From positions 1 to 64,000 of the forward strand of contig CALMNM010000152.1 of NCBI GenBank assembly GCA_937868795.1: a DNA stretch of 64,000 nucleotides, written 5' to 3'. A model generated the notes under the pieces. The model had not been told where the DNA came from, searched no databases, and was given only the letters and a program-made list of their open reading frames with translations. Below are positions 1 through 8,407 of this stretch, one piece after another. Source of the DNA: an uncultured Acholeplasma sp. (GTDB taxonomy: Bacteria > Bacillota_I > Bacilli_A > Acholeplasmatales > Acholeplasmataceae). The position numbers and the translations under genes are program-made. Every line of letters starts with the position of its first letter. Position 1 is the first letter of the stretch.

Positions 1-121
1 TCATCCTTTCTAGAGATATGAGTTACATATCTCTTCAACCATGATAAAAATAATGATGTTGTTTCATCTATACCCTAGGTGAAATGCCCCCGATGATGAC
101 ATCAACATCATTATTATATCA
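1..121 (-). promoter_or_regulatory. Structured leader before an off-window gene (probably infC)
   Basis: Downstream of thrS on the minus strand there is an extended -10 (TGATATAAT, 113-121), then an exact 12-base inverted repeat (49-60 with 104-115) followed by a T-rich run, then a 9-bp hairpin (12-20 with 26-34), and finally an AAAGGATGA ribosome site running off the left edge. The 12-base repeat could end thrS transcripts. The rest looks like the leader of the next gene. In Bacillus-type genomes infC-rpmI-rplT is autoregulated by L20 through such a leader; that identity is inferred from synteny only. Confidence 0.4.
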
Positions 122-133
122 TATTATTTTAAA

Positions 134-2056
134 TTATTTTTTATTTTCTTGACGAATTTTCGTTAAAAACTCAGAAAATGGGATGGTAATCTGCTCTTGA
201 GAGCCATAAGGACGATAAGTAACCTGTGATAATTCCTTTTCTTTATCACCAATAACAAGGGAATAAGGAATTTTCATCGTCTGCGTTTCTCTGATTTTGT
301 AACCCAATTTTTCTTCTCTTAAGTCACTTTCAACACGGAAGCCTTCCGCCTTGAGGGTTTCATGAATCTTAATGACATAATCGCTATGATGCAATACATT
401 AACCGGTAAGACTTTGACCTGTACTGGCGCGAGCCAAAATGGGAAAGCGCCTTTATATTCTTCAATGAGGTAAGCGACAAAGCGTTCCATCGTCGAAACA
501 ATCCCGCGGTGAATAACCACAGGTCGATATATATTTCTTCCATCTTCGCCTACATACGTTAAATCAAAGCGTTGGGGAAGTAGGAAATCGATTTGAATCG
601 TCGATAGCGTTTCAGCATTCCCTAGTGCAGTCTTCACTTGAACGTCGAGTTTAGGCCCATAGAAAGCAGCTTCACCAATGGCTTCATAGTAACTAGCACC
701 AATTTCATCCATCGCTTCTTTGAGCATCGCTTCAGCTTTAATCCACATGTCATCATCTGGGAAATACTTATGCGAATCTTTGGGATCACGATAACTTAAT
801 CTAAACGCATAATCGGTGATATTAAAGTCTTTGTAGACTGCAAGCATCAATTCTACAGTACGCTTAAACTCATCTTTGATTTGATCAGGACGTACGAAGA
901 TGTGGGCATCATTCAAGGTCATTTCTCTGACGCGCTGCAAGCCGGATAGTGCACCACTCTTTTCATAGCGATGCATCATACCTAGTTCTGCGATACGTAA
1001 GGGAAGTTCACGGTAACTGTGCACGTCGTTTTTGTACATAATCATATGATGAGGACAGTTCATCGGACGGATGACGAGCATTTCGCCTTCCCCCATGTCC
1101 ATGGGAGGAAACATCGAATCTTGATAGTGATCCCAATGTCCTGAGGTTTTATATAAGTCAACATTTGCTAAAATAGGCGTATAGACATGGAAATACCCTA
1201 AGCTGATTTCTTTATCAGTGATATAGCGTTCAATCACACGACGTACGGTCGCTCCTTTAGGTAACCAGAAAGGTAGACCTGCACCGACTTCTTTTGAAAT
1301 CAAGAATAAATCGAGTTCTTTGCCCAATTTACGATGATCGCGTTGTTTGCGTTCTTCAAGAAGATGGAGATAAGCTTCAAGGTCTTTCTTATTCAAAAAT
1401 GACGTTCCATAGACACGAACAAGCATTTTATTGTTTGAATTACCCCGCCAATACGCACCTGCTAAATTCAGTAGTTTAAAATGCTTAATCATCTTGGTTG
1501 AAGCGACATGACCCCCACGGCATAGGTCGGTAAATTCTCCTTGAGAATAAACTGTGAGTCCATCATTCTTAAATTCTTCAATCAATTCGAGTTTATAAGG
1601 ATCATGGGCGAAGATCTTTTTCGCTTCTTCATAGCTCACTTCTTTACGGGTAATGACATAGTTTTCTTCAGAGAGTTCATGCATCACTTTTTCAATCTTT
1701 GGTAAATCTTCATCGGTCACCTTGATGTCATCGCCAAAATCGACATCATAATAAAAGCCTTCTTCGATCGCTGGACCGACACCAAAACATGCGTTTGGAT
1801 ATAAACGCTTAATGGCTTGTGCTAAAAGATGTGCCGTACTATGATTGACGACATCCAAGACACGTTTATCTTTTTCTGTTAATATTTCGAGCTTTCCATC
1901 TTCAAAAAGCTGTCGAGATAATTCGACATATTGATCATTAAAAACACCGGCGATGGCTGATTTAGCAAGACTCATGGAAAGACTTTCAGCCACCTCTTTG
2001 ACGCTCACACCATCATTAAATGCTTTGATGCTGCCATCTGGAAATTGAATTTTCAT
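134..2056 (-). CDS. thrS: Threonyl-tRNA synthetase
   Basis: This class II synthetase charges tRNA-Thr with threonine in the cytosol. The 640-residue protein has the full family layout: an N-terminal TGS domain (about 1-60), the second editing-type domain with [10 protein letters not shown] and a DLCRGGH motif, the catalytic core with RPMNCPHHM supplying the zinc cysteine, motif 2 around MTLNDAHIF and motif 3 around [13 protein letters not shown], and a C-terminal anticodon-binding domain starting near [11 protein letters not shown]. The ATG is preceded by AAGAAGGGGTG. It is the last gene after dnaI on this strand, but it has its own promoter and T-box leader, so it should respond to uncharged tRNA-Thr. 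Nothing essential is missing. Confidence 0.98.
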   Translation of the reverse strand: MKIQFPDGSIKAFNDGVSVKEVAESLSMSLAKSAIAGVFNDQYVELSRQLFEDGKLEILTEKDKRVLDVVNHSTAHLLAQAIKRLYPNACFGVGPAIEEGFYYDVDFGDDIKVTDEDLPKIEKVMHELSEENYVITRKEVSYEEAKKIFAHDPYKLELIEEFKNDGLTVYSQGEFTDLCRGGHVASTKMIKHFKLLNLAGAYWRGNSNNKMLVRVYGTSFLNKKDLEAYLHLLEERKQRDHRKLGKELDLFLISKEVGAGLPFWLPKGATVRRVIERYITDKEISLGYFHVYTPILANVDLYKTSGHWDHYQDSMFPPMDMGEGEMLVIRPMNCPHHMIMYKNDVHSYRELPLRIAELGMMHRYEKSGALSGLQRVREMTLNDAHIFVRPDQIKDEFKRTVELMLAVYKDFNITDYAFRLSYRDPKDSHKYFPDDDMWIKAEAMLKEAMDEIGASYYEAIGEAAFYGPKLDVQVKTALGNAETLSTIQIDFLLPQRFDLTYVGEDGRNIYRPVVIHRGIVSTMERFVAYLIEEYKGAFPFWLAPVQVKVLPVNVLHHSDYVIKIHETLKAEGFRVESDLREEKLGYKIRETQTMKIPYSLVIGDKEKELSQVTYRPYGSQEQITIPFSEFLTKIRQENKK

Positions 2057-2077
2057 ACGAACACCCCTTCTTTAAAT

Positions 2078-2311
2078 AAAAAAACGCCCTATGCTAAGGA
2101 CGTTGATTACGTGGTACCACCTTAGTTCTAGCAAGCTAGCACTTATCATATCGTTAACGGGACGAACCGGGCACATCTTTCGAGGCCAACTCAGAGGGAG
2201 TAACTCGATCATGTTCGCAGCTTGCACCATCCTGCGTCGCTATAAGTTGATCTTATCGTGTCCTCTTCATCGTTACTATAACTATTATAGCACGTTCTTA
2301 TGCTTTTTCAA
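2078..2311 (-). promoter_or_regulatory. T-box leader of thrS with promoter and attenuator
   Basis: The promoter is TTGAAA (2306-2311), a 16-base spacer and an extended -10 TGCTATAAT (TATAAT at 2284-2289). The T-box core AAGGTGGTACCACG is at 2110-2123. The antiterminator can form from CTAAGG/CCTTAG (2120-2125 with 2094-2099). It competes with a terminator stem (2083-2089 with 2098-2104) followed by a run of T. A stem I-like part with AGCGA, GGTGCAAG and CCTCTGAG lies upstream. I could not fix the specifier codon with certainty; an ACT in the expected region is a candidate. Uncharged tRNA-Thr should favour readthrough into thrS. Confidence 0.93.
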
Positions 2312-2314
2312 GGC

Positions 2315-3130
2315 TTAACCTTGTTTGTATTGATCACTTGACAATTTCACATAAGTCATTAAATCTTTAAGACGTTGGATGAGTCTTGCTGCTTTCACTC
2401 TGTTCATTTCATCCTTCGTGACGGTGAGTGCATCCACGAGTTGGACAAACTCAAAATTAGATGTCATGAAAACGGGAAGTTTCGCGGATAAACGATATTG
2501 CATGATGGGAACCAAGACTTCATCACGGAACCATGGCGTCATGTTTTCTCCACCCATATCATCCATCATTAAGACGTCTGCTTGTTTGAGCTGATTAATT
2601 CTCTCTTCAAGATTTCCTTCATTCATCCCTTGTCTTATGGATCTAACAAGATCTGGCATATAGACATAAAGTACGTTGATGTTACGCTGGGCGAGTTCTT
2701 CAGCAATCGCGGAGATGAGATAACTTTTTCCTGTGGCATACTTGCCATAGATGTATAAACCCTTCATGTAATGATCTCGTTTATAGTGATCTAAAAACTC
2801 TTGAGCCAGACGAAAAGCCTTTTCACGTTCATCGTTAAAGACGTCGAACTCAGCCAATGTCGCATTTTGAATGTAGACTTCGCTGTCATAGAATTTCAAG
2901 TGTTTCTTGATCTTTAAGCGTCTCATTTCTTCTTCTTTTTCTTTTGTGGGCTCATAGACGATTTCGATATAAGGATCGGTCTTTAGGACAGCTTTATAGC
3001 CATCTTTGATCAATTGTTGATCACGGTCTTGCAAGTAGATAAAGACCTTATACACATCGACATCAGGAATTCTTAAATTTTTCGTTTCAGGATCGTTATG
3101 CACGACTTTCTTCATTTCATCTAGAGTCAT
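2315..3130 (-). CDS. dnaI: Primosomal protein DnaI, helicase loader
   Basis: DnaI is the AAA+ ATPase that loads the replicative helicase at oriC and at restarted forks, working with DnaB and DnaD. The 271-residue protein has Walker A GKYATGKS at residues 129-136 and Walker B VLMMDDMGG around residue 190. The N-terminal helicase-binding part is present, but the whole protein has no cysteine, so the zinc ribbon known from Bacillus DnaI is absent. An AATGGAGGGAT ribosome site precedes the ATG. It lies 2 bases after the dnaB stop, so the two are surely cotranscribed, which fits their joint role. DnaC-type loaders are the only close alternative, and context favours DnaI. Confidence 0.95.
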   Translation of the reverse strand: MTLDEMKKVVHNDPETKNLRIPDVDVYKVFIYLQDRDQQLIKDGYKAVLKTDPYIEIVYEPTKEKEEEMRRLKIKKHLKFYDSEVYIQNATLAEFDVFNDEREKAFRLAQEFLDHYKRDHYMKGLYIYGKYATGKSYLISAIAEELAQRNINVLYVYMPDLVRSIRQGMNEGNLEERINQLKQADVLMMDDMGGENMTPWFRDEVLVPIMQYRLSAKLPVFMTSNFEFVQLVDALTVTKDEMNRVKAARLIQRLKDLMTYVKLSSDQYKQG

Positions 3131-3132
3131 CG

Positions 3133-4296
3133 TTATCCCTCCATTTTCGCTAAATCTGAAATATAATCATCCATCCAATCAGGTTCTGCGACGCTAACAC
3201 GTTGGATCTTTTTCTTTTGTTCATATTCGGTTTCAAGGCTTGATGAGAACTTAATGGCATCTTCAGTCGTTTGGACACCTTTATTCAACCAGTCATGGAG
3301 TACTTTTTCCAAATAATTGATATTGGGAAGTACTCCATCTTTATGTTTAAGTACCAACATCAAGATGACATTGACGATGCCTGGTTCAACCGCATTTCTC
3401 TCAAGAAGTTGGGTTGCTGTTTGTAGTGCGAGTCCTTGCTGATCGGTCTTCGCATATTTTTGAATAATGACTTGCGGAGCGACCTGGTCAATTAAGGTCG
3501 GCATCGGTAAATCTTTCTTCTTCACGGTAAGTAGTTGATGCTTTTCTTCATAGTGTTGTTTAGCTTTTAAGTTTAATTGAGCAAAACTAACCATCTTATT
3601 GCCCCGTGCTGCGGCTTCATAGATCGCTACGAGGTCTGCGACATCAAACTGGTAAACAAAGGCAATCTTGTTGATTTGGTCTTTGAATTTCTCTGTTAAG
3701 AGTTGTGAGGTCTTCAAACGTTCTGATAAGTGATCCACAAAGGATTCATAATTGAATTGATAATGAAGATGGGATCCTCCATTGGTGGTTCTTCCTTGAA
3801 GGGGGTGATTTACCGATAACAGATTGAGACTCTTAAACTCGTAGAGTTCATCAAACGATTTGGTGATGTTTTCATACCCCTCGGTTTCCACCATATCCAT
3901 CTTGAATAATTCCGTGAGCATCGTGACATTCTTTTCCCCGATCTCAGATTGTAAATAACTCCCGAAAATGGTATCGACAAGAAAGCTTTTCGCCGTCAAG
4001 GGGGCTTTCATTTGGTAAATGAAATCATCCTCTTTCTTATAAACGACAAGAAGATTTAAAGCTTCAAGTTTGTGGCGGATTTTTAGGAAATCTGCCTGTT
4101 TTAGATTGATTAAATCCAAAAGTTCGCTGTGTTGATAGGTCTTCCTAGAGGTCTTATTCACAAGTTGATAAAGCGTCGTATAAAGGGCATGTGCTTCAAG
4201 TCCCATCAAGGGTTGATAAAGAAGCGCCAACACTTTAAAATCAGCCGCGGATAGGTCGGTATGCGATTGAATGTAAAACATGCTACTATTCTTCAT
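3133..4296 (-). CDS. dnaB: Replication initiation and membrane attachment protein DnaB
   Basis: This is the Bacillota DnaB initiation protein, not the helicase. It helps DnaD and DnaI load the helicase at the origin and during restart. The 387 residues show a winged-helix-like N-terminal part (LSAADFKVLALLYQPL) and a C-terminal DnaB/DnaD-type helical region (residues about 200-360). No strong membrane segment is visible. The start overlaps the end of coaE by 11 bases and dnaI follows directly, the same arrangement as in Bacillus except that nrdR is missing between coaE and dnaB. The protein is somewhat shorter than the Bacillus one (about 470 residues). Identification rests on length, fold pattern and context. 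Confidence 0.9.
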   Translation of the reverse strand: MKNSSMFYIQSHTDLSAADFKVLALLYQPLMGLEAHALYTTLYQLVNKTSRKTYQHSELLDLINLKQADFLKIRHKLEALNLLVVYKKEDDFIYQMKAPLTAKSFLVDTIFGSYLQSEIGEKNVTMLTELFKMDMVETEGYENITKSFDELYEFKSLNLLSVNHPLQGRTTNGGSHLHYQFNYESFVDHLSERLKTSQLLTEKFKDQINKIAFVYQFDVADLVAIYEAAARGNKMVSFAQLNLKAKQHYEEKHQLLTVKKKDLPMPTLIDQVAPQVIIQKYAKTDQQGLALQTATQLLERNAVEPGIVNVILMLVLKHKDGVLPNINYLEKVLHDWLNKGVQTTEDAIKFSSSLETEYEQKKKIQRVSVAEPDWMDDYISDLAKMEG

Positions 4297-4894
4297 GACG
4301 TAATCCTCTGATGTAACTTGTAATCTGTTCTTCTAAATCTTTAATGGTTTGTGTGTTATCAAAAATAACATCGGCTAACTCTTTTTTCTTTTCGATAGAC
4401 ATTTGACTTTGAATACGCTTCATCGCATCCTCCAAAGAAAGTTGGTCACGCATCATTAAACGTCTTTTTTGTGTCTCTATGTCCACATAAACTAAACACA
4501 CTTCATCACATTGATCTTCATAGCCAACTTCAAAAAGTAACGGCATATCAATGACAATGATTGGCTCATGCTCAAATTGTTGTTTTTGCTGTTCAATCTT
4601 TTTAAATACATAGGGATGGACAATTGCATTTAATTCTTTACGCTTGGTTTCGTCACCAAAAATGATATTCGCAAGTTTTTTTCTTCCATCAGTATGTATA
4701 GAGACATCAAAATGATCTTCAACGCTCTTAATCATGTCTTTTTCATGTTCCCAAAGTTCATGAACAATGTGATCATTATCGATCACTGGAATGCCGCTTG
4801 CTCTAAAAATGGCGGAAGCCGTGGATTTTCCTGTGGCAATTCCTCCAGTAAGTCCAATGATGATGGGTTTAGTGTTGACAGGTTGGACAGACAT
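4286..4894 (-). CDS. coaE: Dephospho-CoA kinase
   Basis: CoaE phosphorylates the 3'-hydroxyl of dephospho-CoA, the last step of coenzyme A synthesis. The P-loop GLTGGIATGKST lies near the N-terminus and VIDMPLLFE in the middle is typical of the family. An ATG 45 bases further upstream is in frame, but I chose the ATG at 4894. That start is preceded by AAAGGA at a 10-base distance and gives 202 residues, the usual size; the longer form would add 15 residues that only read mutM in another frame. Even so, the start overlaps the end of mutM by 26 bases, which implies translational coupling. Order mutM-coaE is the Bacillus order. Confidence 0.95.
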   Translation of the reverse strand: MSVQPVNTKPIIIGLTGGIATGKSTASAIFRASGIPVIDNDHIVHELWEHEKDMIKSVEDHFDVSIHTDGRKKLANIIFGDETKRKELNAIVHPYVFKKIEQQKQQFEHEPIIVIDMPLLFEVGYEDQCDEVCLVYVDIETQKRRLMMRDQLSLEDAMKRIQSQMSIEKKKELADVIFDNTQTIKDLEEQITSYIRGLRHEE

Positions 4895-5681
4895 AGGTTC
4901 CACGTCCTTTGACCTTGGTTTTGATAATGGTGGTACCACAAATAGGGCAGGGTTCCCCTGCTTTGGTATGGACCATCAGCTCATTTTGAAATCTTCCATG
5001 AACACCATCCATCGCTTCAAACGTACGAATGGTCGTTCCTCCGAGAAGGATTGCCTTCTCTAAAACTAGTTTTGCTGCATCTAATATTTTGTTCACTTCT
5101 AGGTCAGTGATATGAATCCCCAACCGAGTGGGATCTATCCCAGCTCTAAAGAGGGTTTCATCAACATATATGTTGCCTAATCCACTGATGACTTTCTGAT
5201 CGAGTAAAATGGCTTTAATCTCCGTTTTTCTCTTTTGAATCAAGGCTTTAAATTCTTGAAAATCAATTTCATTCGGTTCTTTTGCAAGATCCTTCAAAGG
5301 TCCTTGTGTTAAATAATCTTTTTGGCTTATAAGATGCATTGTGCCAAATTTTCTCACATCATGATAGGTGAGTTGCATCCCATCTGACAGATGAAAACAA
5401 AGATGATCATGCTTGGTTAGGCGTGTACCTCGTGGATGATAGAAAAATCTTCCTTCCATCCGAAGATGAACGATGAGAACATCATGATCCAAGTGGATAA
5501 TGAGATGTTTCCCCATACGATCGATCCGGTTTATTTTCTGTCCGATGAGTCGTTCACTAAACTCATGTTCATCCATCTGGATAATCTTGGGATACAGAAT
5601 CTCAACTTCAGTGATCGTTTTATCGAGTATCAAGGTTTCTAGGGTTCGGCGTACGGTTTCTACTTCAGGGAGTTCTGGCAT
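4869..5681 (-). CDS. mutM: Formamidopyrimidine-DNA glycosylase (Fpg)
   Basis: This bifunctional glycosylase/AP lyase removes 8-oxoguanine and formamidopyrimidines from DNA. After Met removal the protein begins PELPEVE, giving the catalytic N-terminal Pro and Glu. The helix-two-turn-helix segment GLGNIYVDE is present, and a C-terminal four-cysteine zinc finger (CPIC and CPTC) ends the protein. Its length of 270 is normal for Fpg. It lies 9 bases after polA and overlaps coaE, so it belongs to the polA operon. Endonuclease VIII is the sister family, but the zinc finger and PELPEVE start favour MutM. Confidence 0.97.
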   Translation of the reverse strand: MPELPEVETVRRTLETLILDKTITEVEILYPKIIQMDEHEFSERLIGQKINRIDRMGKHLIIHLDHDVLIVHLRMEGRFFYHPRGTRLTKHDHLCFHLSDGMQLTYHDVRKFGTMHLISQKDYLTQGPLKDLAKEPNEIDFQEFKALIQKRKTEIKAILLDQKVISGLGNIYVDETLFRAGIDPTRLGIHITDLEVNKILDAAKLVLEKAILLGGTTIRTFEAMDGVHGRFQNELMVHTKAGEPCPICGTTIIKTKVKGRGTYVCPTCQH

Positions 5682-5690
5682 CGCTTTATC

Positions 5691-8309
5691 CTACTTTAAC
5701 TCGTACCAATCATGGCCAACATCACATGAGGTTTTTAGTTCTACTTTTAAATCCATGGCCTTGGACATCATGGATGGGACGATTTCTTTCATTTCTTCAA
5801 GCTCATTCGAAGGGACTTCAAGAATGAGTTCATCATGCACTTGAAGAAGAATTCTGGACTGTTTATCATGATCTTTTAGATAACGGTGTAGATCCACCAT
5901 GGCTTTTTTCAAGATGTCCGCTGCACTACCTTGAATTGGGGCATTAAGTGCGGTTCTTTCGCCAAATGCTCGCTGCATAAAGACAGGCGATTTAAGTTCG
6001 GGGATATAACGTCTACGATGCATGAGTGTTTCCACATACTCATGATCTTTCGCAAATTGAACGATATCTTCCATATATTTCTTAATTTCGGGATAAATGG
6101 ATAAATAGCGGTCAATAAACGCTTGAGCTTCTTTCGGAGTGACTTTGATATCTTCAGATAAACTCCACGCCCCAATGCCATAAATAATCCCAAAGTTAAC
6201 TGCTTTAGCAGCACGCCGTTGTTCAGAGGTGACCTGATCGACGTGGAACACATCTTGTGCGGTCTTGGTATGAATGTCTTGATTTTGATTGAACGCTTCA
6301 ATGAGTGACTTAACGTCAGCCATATGGGCAAGAACTCTTAGTTCAATTTGTGAATAGTCAGCGCCTAAAAACGCATGGCCTTTTTCGGGAATAAAGATTT
6401 TTCTAATCTTTCGTCCTTCTTCTGTACGAATGGGGATATTTTGTAAATTGGGATCTAAGGAAGATAAACGTCCTGTTGTGGTGAGAGCCTGCATATATAT
6501 GGTGTGCACTTTCCCATCCTCAAAAATGTTTTGTTTGATGCCTTCGATATAAGTTGAAAATAGTTTGGTGAGTTGACGATAATCCAAAATCTTCTCAATG
6601 ATGGGGTGATAGGATTTGAGTTCGTTGAGGACTTCAGCTCCAGTGGAATACCCCGTTTTTGTCTTTTTTCCGTTGGGAAGATTGAGTTTATCGAATAAGA
6701 TTTCACCGAGTTGTTTTGGTGAGCCAATATTGAACTCTTCACCAGCAAGTTCAATGATGTCTTTTTCGATGTCTTTAATTCTTGATGACAAATCCTCAGA
6801 TTGTCGAGCAAGTTCTTCTTGATCGACGGTCAATCCTTGGTATTCCATCTCTGCAAGCACTTCAGATAAGGGGATTTCTAAGTCATTGAGTAAGGCGAGC
6901 TGTTCTTGATTCTTCAAAGTATCTAGTTGTGAATCTCTGAGTTCATAAATGGCTTTCGCTTTGGATGCAATATGTCGATAATAAATGTCTTCATCGGGTA
7001 ATGCTTTTTTCGCACCTTTTCCATAAACAACATCATCATAAAGAATATCCTCATAAGAAAATGCAGAGACAATCCGTTTAAACTCCTCTTTTCCTAAATG
7101 GGAGTTGATCAAATATGCAGATAACAACAAGTCATAAATAACTCCCTGAATATCTTTTTGATGCCAAAGCAGAAAGACCTTAACCGCTTTGAAATCATAG
7201 GTGAGTTTCGTGTAATCTTCATCGTAGAGATAGTGTTCAAATTCATGAGAATTAAGGGCAAATTTGGCAGGAAGTACATAATAAGATGTGCCATCAGTTA
7301 AACCAATACCCCATAATTCCGCTTTATGGTAATTGTAGTCAGAAAACTCAAAATGAATCGCCATCTCAGGCTTTAAAATCGTCTTTAGGGTCTCATCATC
7401 TGTGATCACCTGATGTTGCCAATCCGATTTGACTTCAGTTTTGGTCTCCATTTTTTTCACGAAGACATGTAGGTCAAGCCCTTGGAAAAAACTCATCAGT
7501 TTTTCTTTTTTTATTGGCTGTTTTTTCAGATCGGCAATGGTTAATTCAAGTTCAGCGTCCACATCAATGGTCACGAGTTCTTTACTCATCTTAGCGAGTG
7601 CTTCATGCTCGCGGATATTCTCACCGAGTTTCCCTTTGATCTGATCTTTATGTTCTAAAATACGATCAAGTGTTTGGTATTCCTGTAATAGTTTGATCGC
7701 TGTCTTTTCGCCTACACCAGGAATCCCTGGAATGTTATCGGAAGGATCACCCATTAAACTCTTCAAATCAATCATTTGTTCGTGCGTCAATTGGTAAGTA
7801 TCATAAAGACTTTTGGGGGTAAAGGATGCAACCTCAGTCATGCCTTTTTTGAGTAGATTAACGGTGATCTTGTCATCCACAAGTTGGAGTAAATCGCGAT
7901 CGGATGAAAAGACTTCGACTTGATAACCATCTCTAGCTGCACGTTTCGCCATCGTTCCAATGATATCATCGGCTTCATACCCGGGTTTTGAATAAAGTTT
8001 TACACCCTGAAGCGTAATATATTCATTCACTAAAGGAATTTGTTGCGCGAGCTCTTCGGGCATCTTTTGACGACCTGCTTTATATCCATCATAGGAAAGA
8101 TGTCTTTTCGTAGGTTCTTTGGTGTCAAAAGCGACCAAGACTTCTTCAACGTCTTCGGTCACAATTTTTTCAAACATTCCGACAAACGCAAAAACGGCAT
8201 TGGTATAAATGCCAGAGGCAGTTTGCATGATTTTAGCCCCAGGATAAGCGGTGGCGTAGTAAGCACGGAACAAGATGGAATTGCCATCGATTAAGACTAA
8301 TTTCTTCAT
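5691..8309 (-). CDS. polA: DNA polymerase I
   Basis: Pol I fills gaps and removes RNA primers. The 872 residues hold an N-terminal 5'-3' exonuclease (VLIDGNSILFRAYYA; GYEADDIIGT; GDPSDNIPGIPGVGEKTA), a middle exonuclease-like domain and a C-terminal polymerase with motif A DYSQIELRVLAHMADV, motif B RRAAKAVNFGIIYG and motif C QVHDELILEVP. The middle domain lacks the DxE metal ligands (it reads IHFEFSDYN), so the 3'-5' proofreading activity is almost certainly lost, as in Bacillus and Thermus enzymes. AAAGGAGTG precedes the ATG. It is the first gene of the operon with mutM, coaE, dnaB and dnaI. Confidence 0.98.
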   Translation of the reverse strand: MKKLVLIDGNSILFRAYYATAYPGAKIMQTASGIYTNAVFAFVGMFEKIVTEDVEEVLVAFDTKEPTKRHLSYDGYKAGRQKMPEELAQQIPLVNEYITLQGVKLYSKPGYEADDIIGTMAKRAARDGYQVEVFSSDRDLLQLVDDKITVNLLKKGMTEVASFTPKSLYDTYQLTHEQMIDLKSLMGDPSDNIPGIPGVGEKTAIKLLQEYQTLDRILEHKDQIKGKLGENIREHEALAKMSKELVTIDVDAELELTIADLKKQPIKKEKLMSFFQGLDLHVFVKKMETKTEVKSDWQHQVITDDETLKTILKPEMAIHFEFSDYNYHKAELWGIGLTDGTSYYVLPAKFALNSHEFEHYLYDEDYTKLTYDFKAVKVFLLWHQKDIQGVIYDLLLSAYLINSHLGKEEFKRIVSAFSYEDILYDDVVYGKGAKKALPDEDIYYRHIASKAKAIYELRDSQLDTLKNQEQLALLNDLEIPLSEVLAEMEYQGLTVDQEELARQSEDLSSRIKDIEKDIIELAGEEFNIGSPKQLGEILFDKLNLPNGKKTKTGYSTGAEVLNELKSYHPIIEKILDYRQLTKLFSTYIEGIKQNIFEDGKVHTIYMQALTTTGRLSSLDPNLQNIPIRTEEGRKIRKIFIPEKGHAFLGADYSQIELRVLAHMADVKSLIEAFNQNQDIHTKTAQDVFHVDQVTSEQRRAAKAVNFGIIYGIGAWSLSEDIKVTPKEAQAFIDRYLSIYPEIKKYMEDIVQFAKDHEYVETLMHRRRYIPELKSPVFMQRAFGERTALNAPIQGSAADILKKAMVDLHRYLKDHDKQSRILLQVHDELILEVPSNELEEMKEIVPSMMSKAMDLKVELKTSCDVGHDWYELK

Positions 8310-8329
8310 ACGTACACTCCTTTTACTCT

Positions 8330-8377
8330 ATTATAACATTCGATTTTTTCAAACTTTTCCACAAACTTTGTGGAGAA
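8330..8377 (-). promoter_or_regulatory. polA promoter with inverted DnaA-box-like pair
   Basis: An extended -10 TGTTATAAT (TATAAT at 8330-8335) has no good -35 box. At the -35 position lies the perfect palindrome TCCACAAACTTTGTGGA (8358-8374). With its flanks it forms two inverted nonamers, TTTTCCACA (8355-8363) and TTCTCCACA on the other strand (8369-8377), close to the DnaA box TTATCCACA. DnaA binding is an inference. Confidence 0.5.
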
Positions 8378-8382
8378 AAAAA

Positions 8383-8407
8383 GGGTCATTTAAACCTAAA
8401 TTGACCC
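8383..8407 (-). terminator. ffh terminator overlapping its stop codon
   Basis: GGGTCA and TGACCC (8402-8407 with 8383-8388) form a stem followed by seven T on the minus strand. The ffh stop codon TGA (8386-8388) is inside the stem. Confidence 0.85.

Noticed and set aside
2091-2318. 75-codon plus-strand open frame opposite the thrS leader
   Set aside because: It lies over the T-box, whose conserved core, antiterminator and terminator explain the sequence. No ribosome site is present.
5909-6331. Long secondary open frames inside polA (for example 140 and 118 codons)
   Set aside because: They overlap catalytic motifs of polA fully, have no ribosome sites and show no domain.
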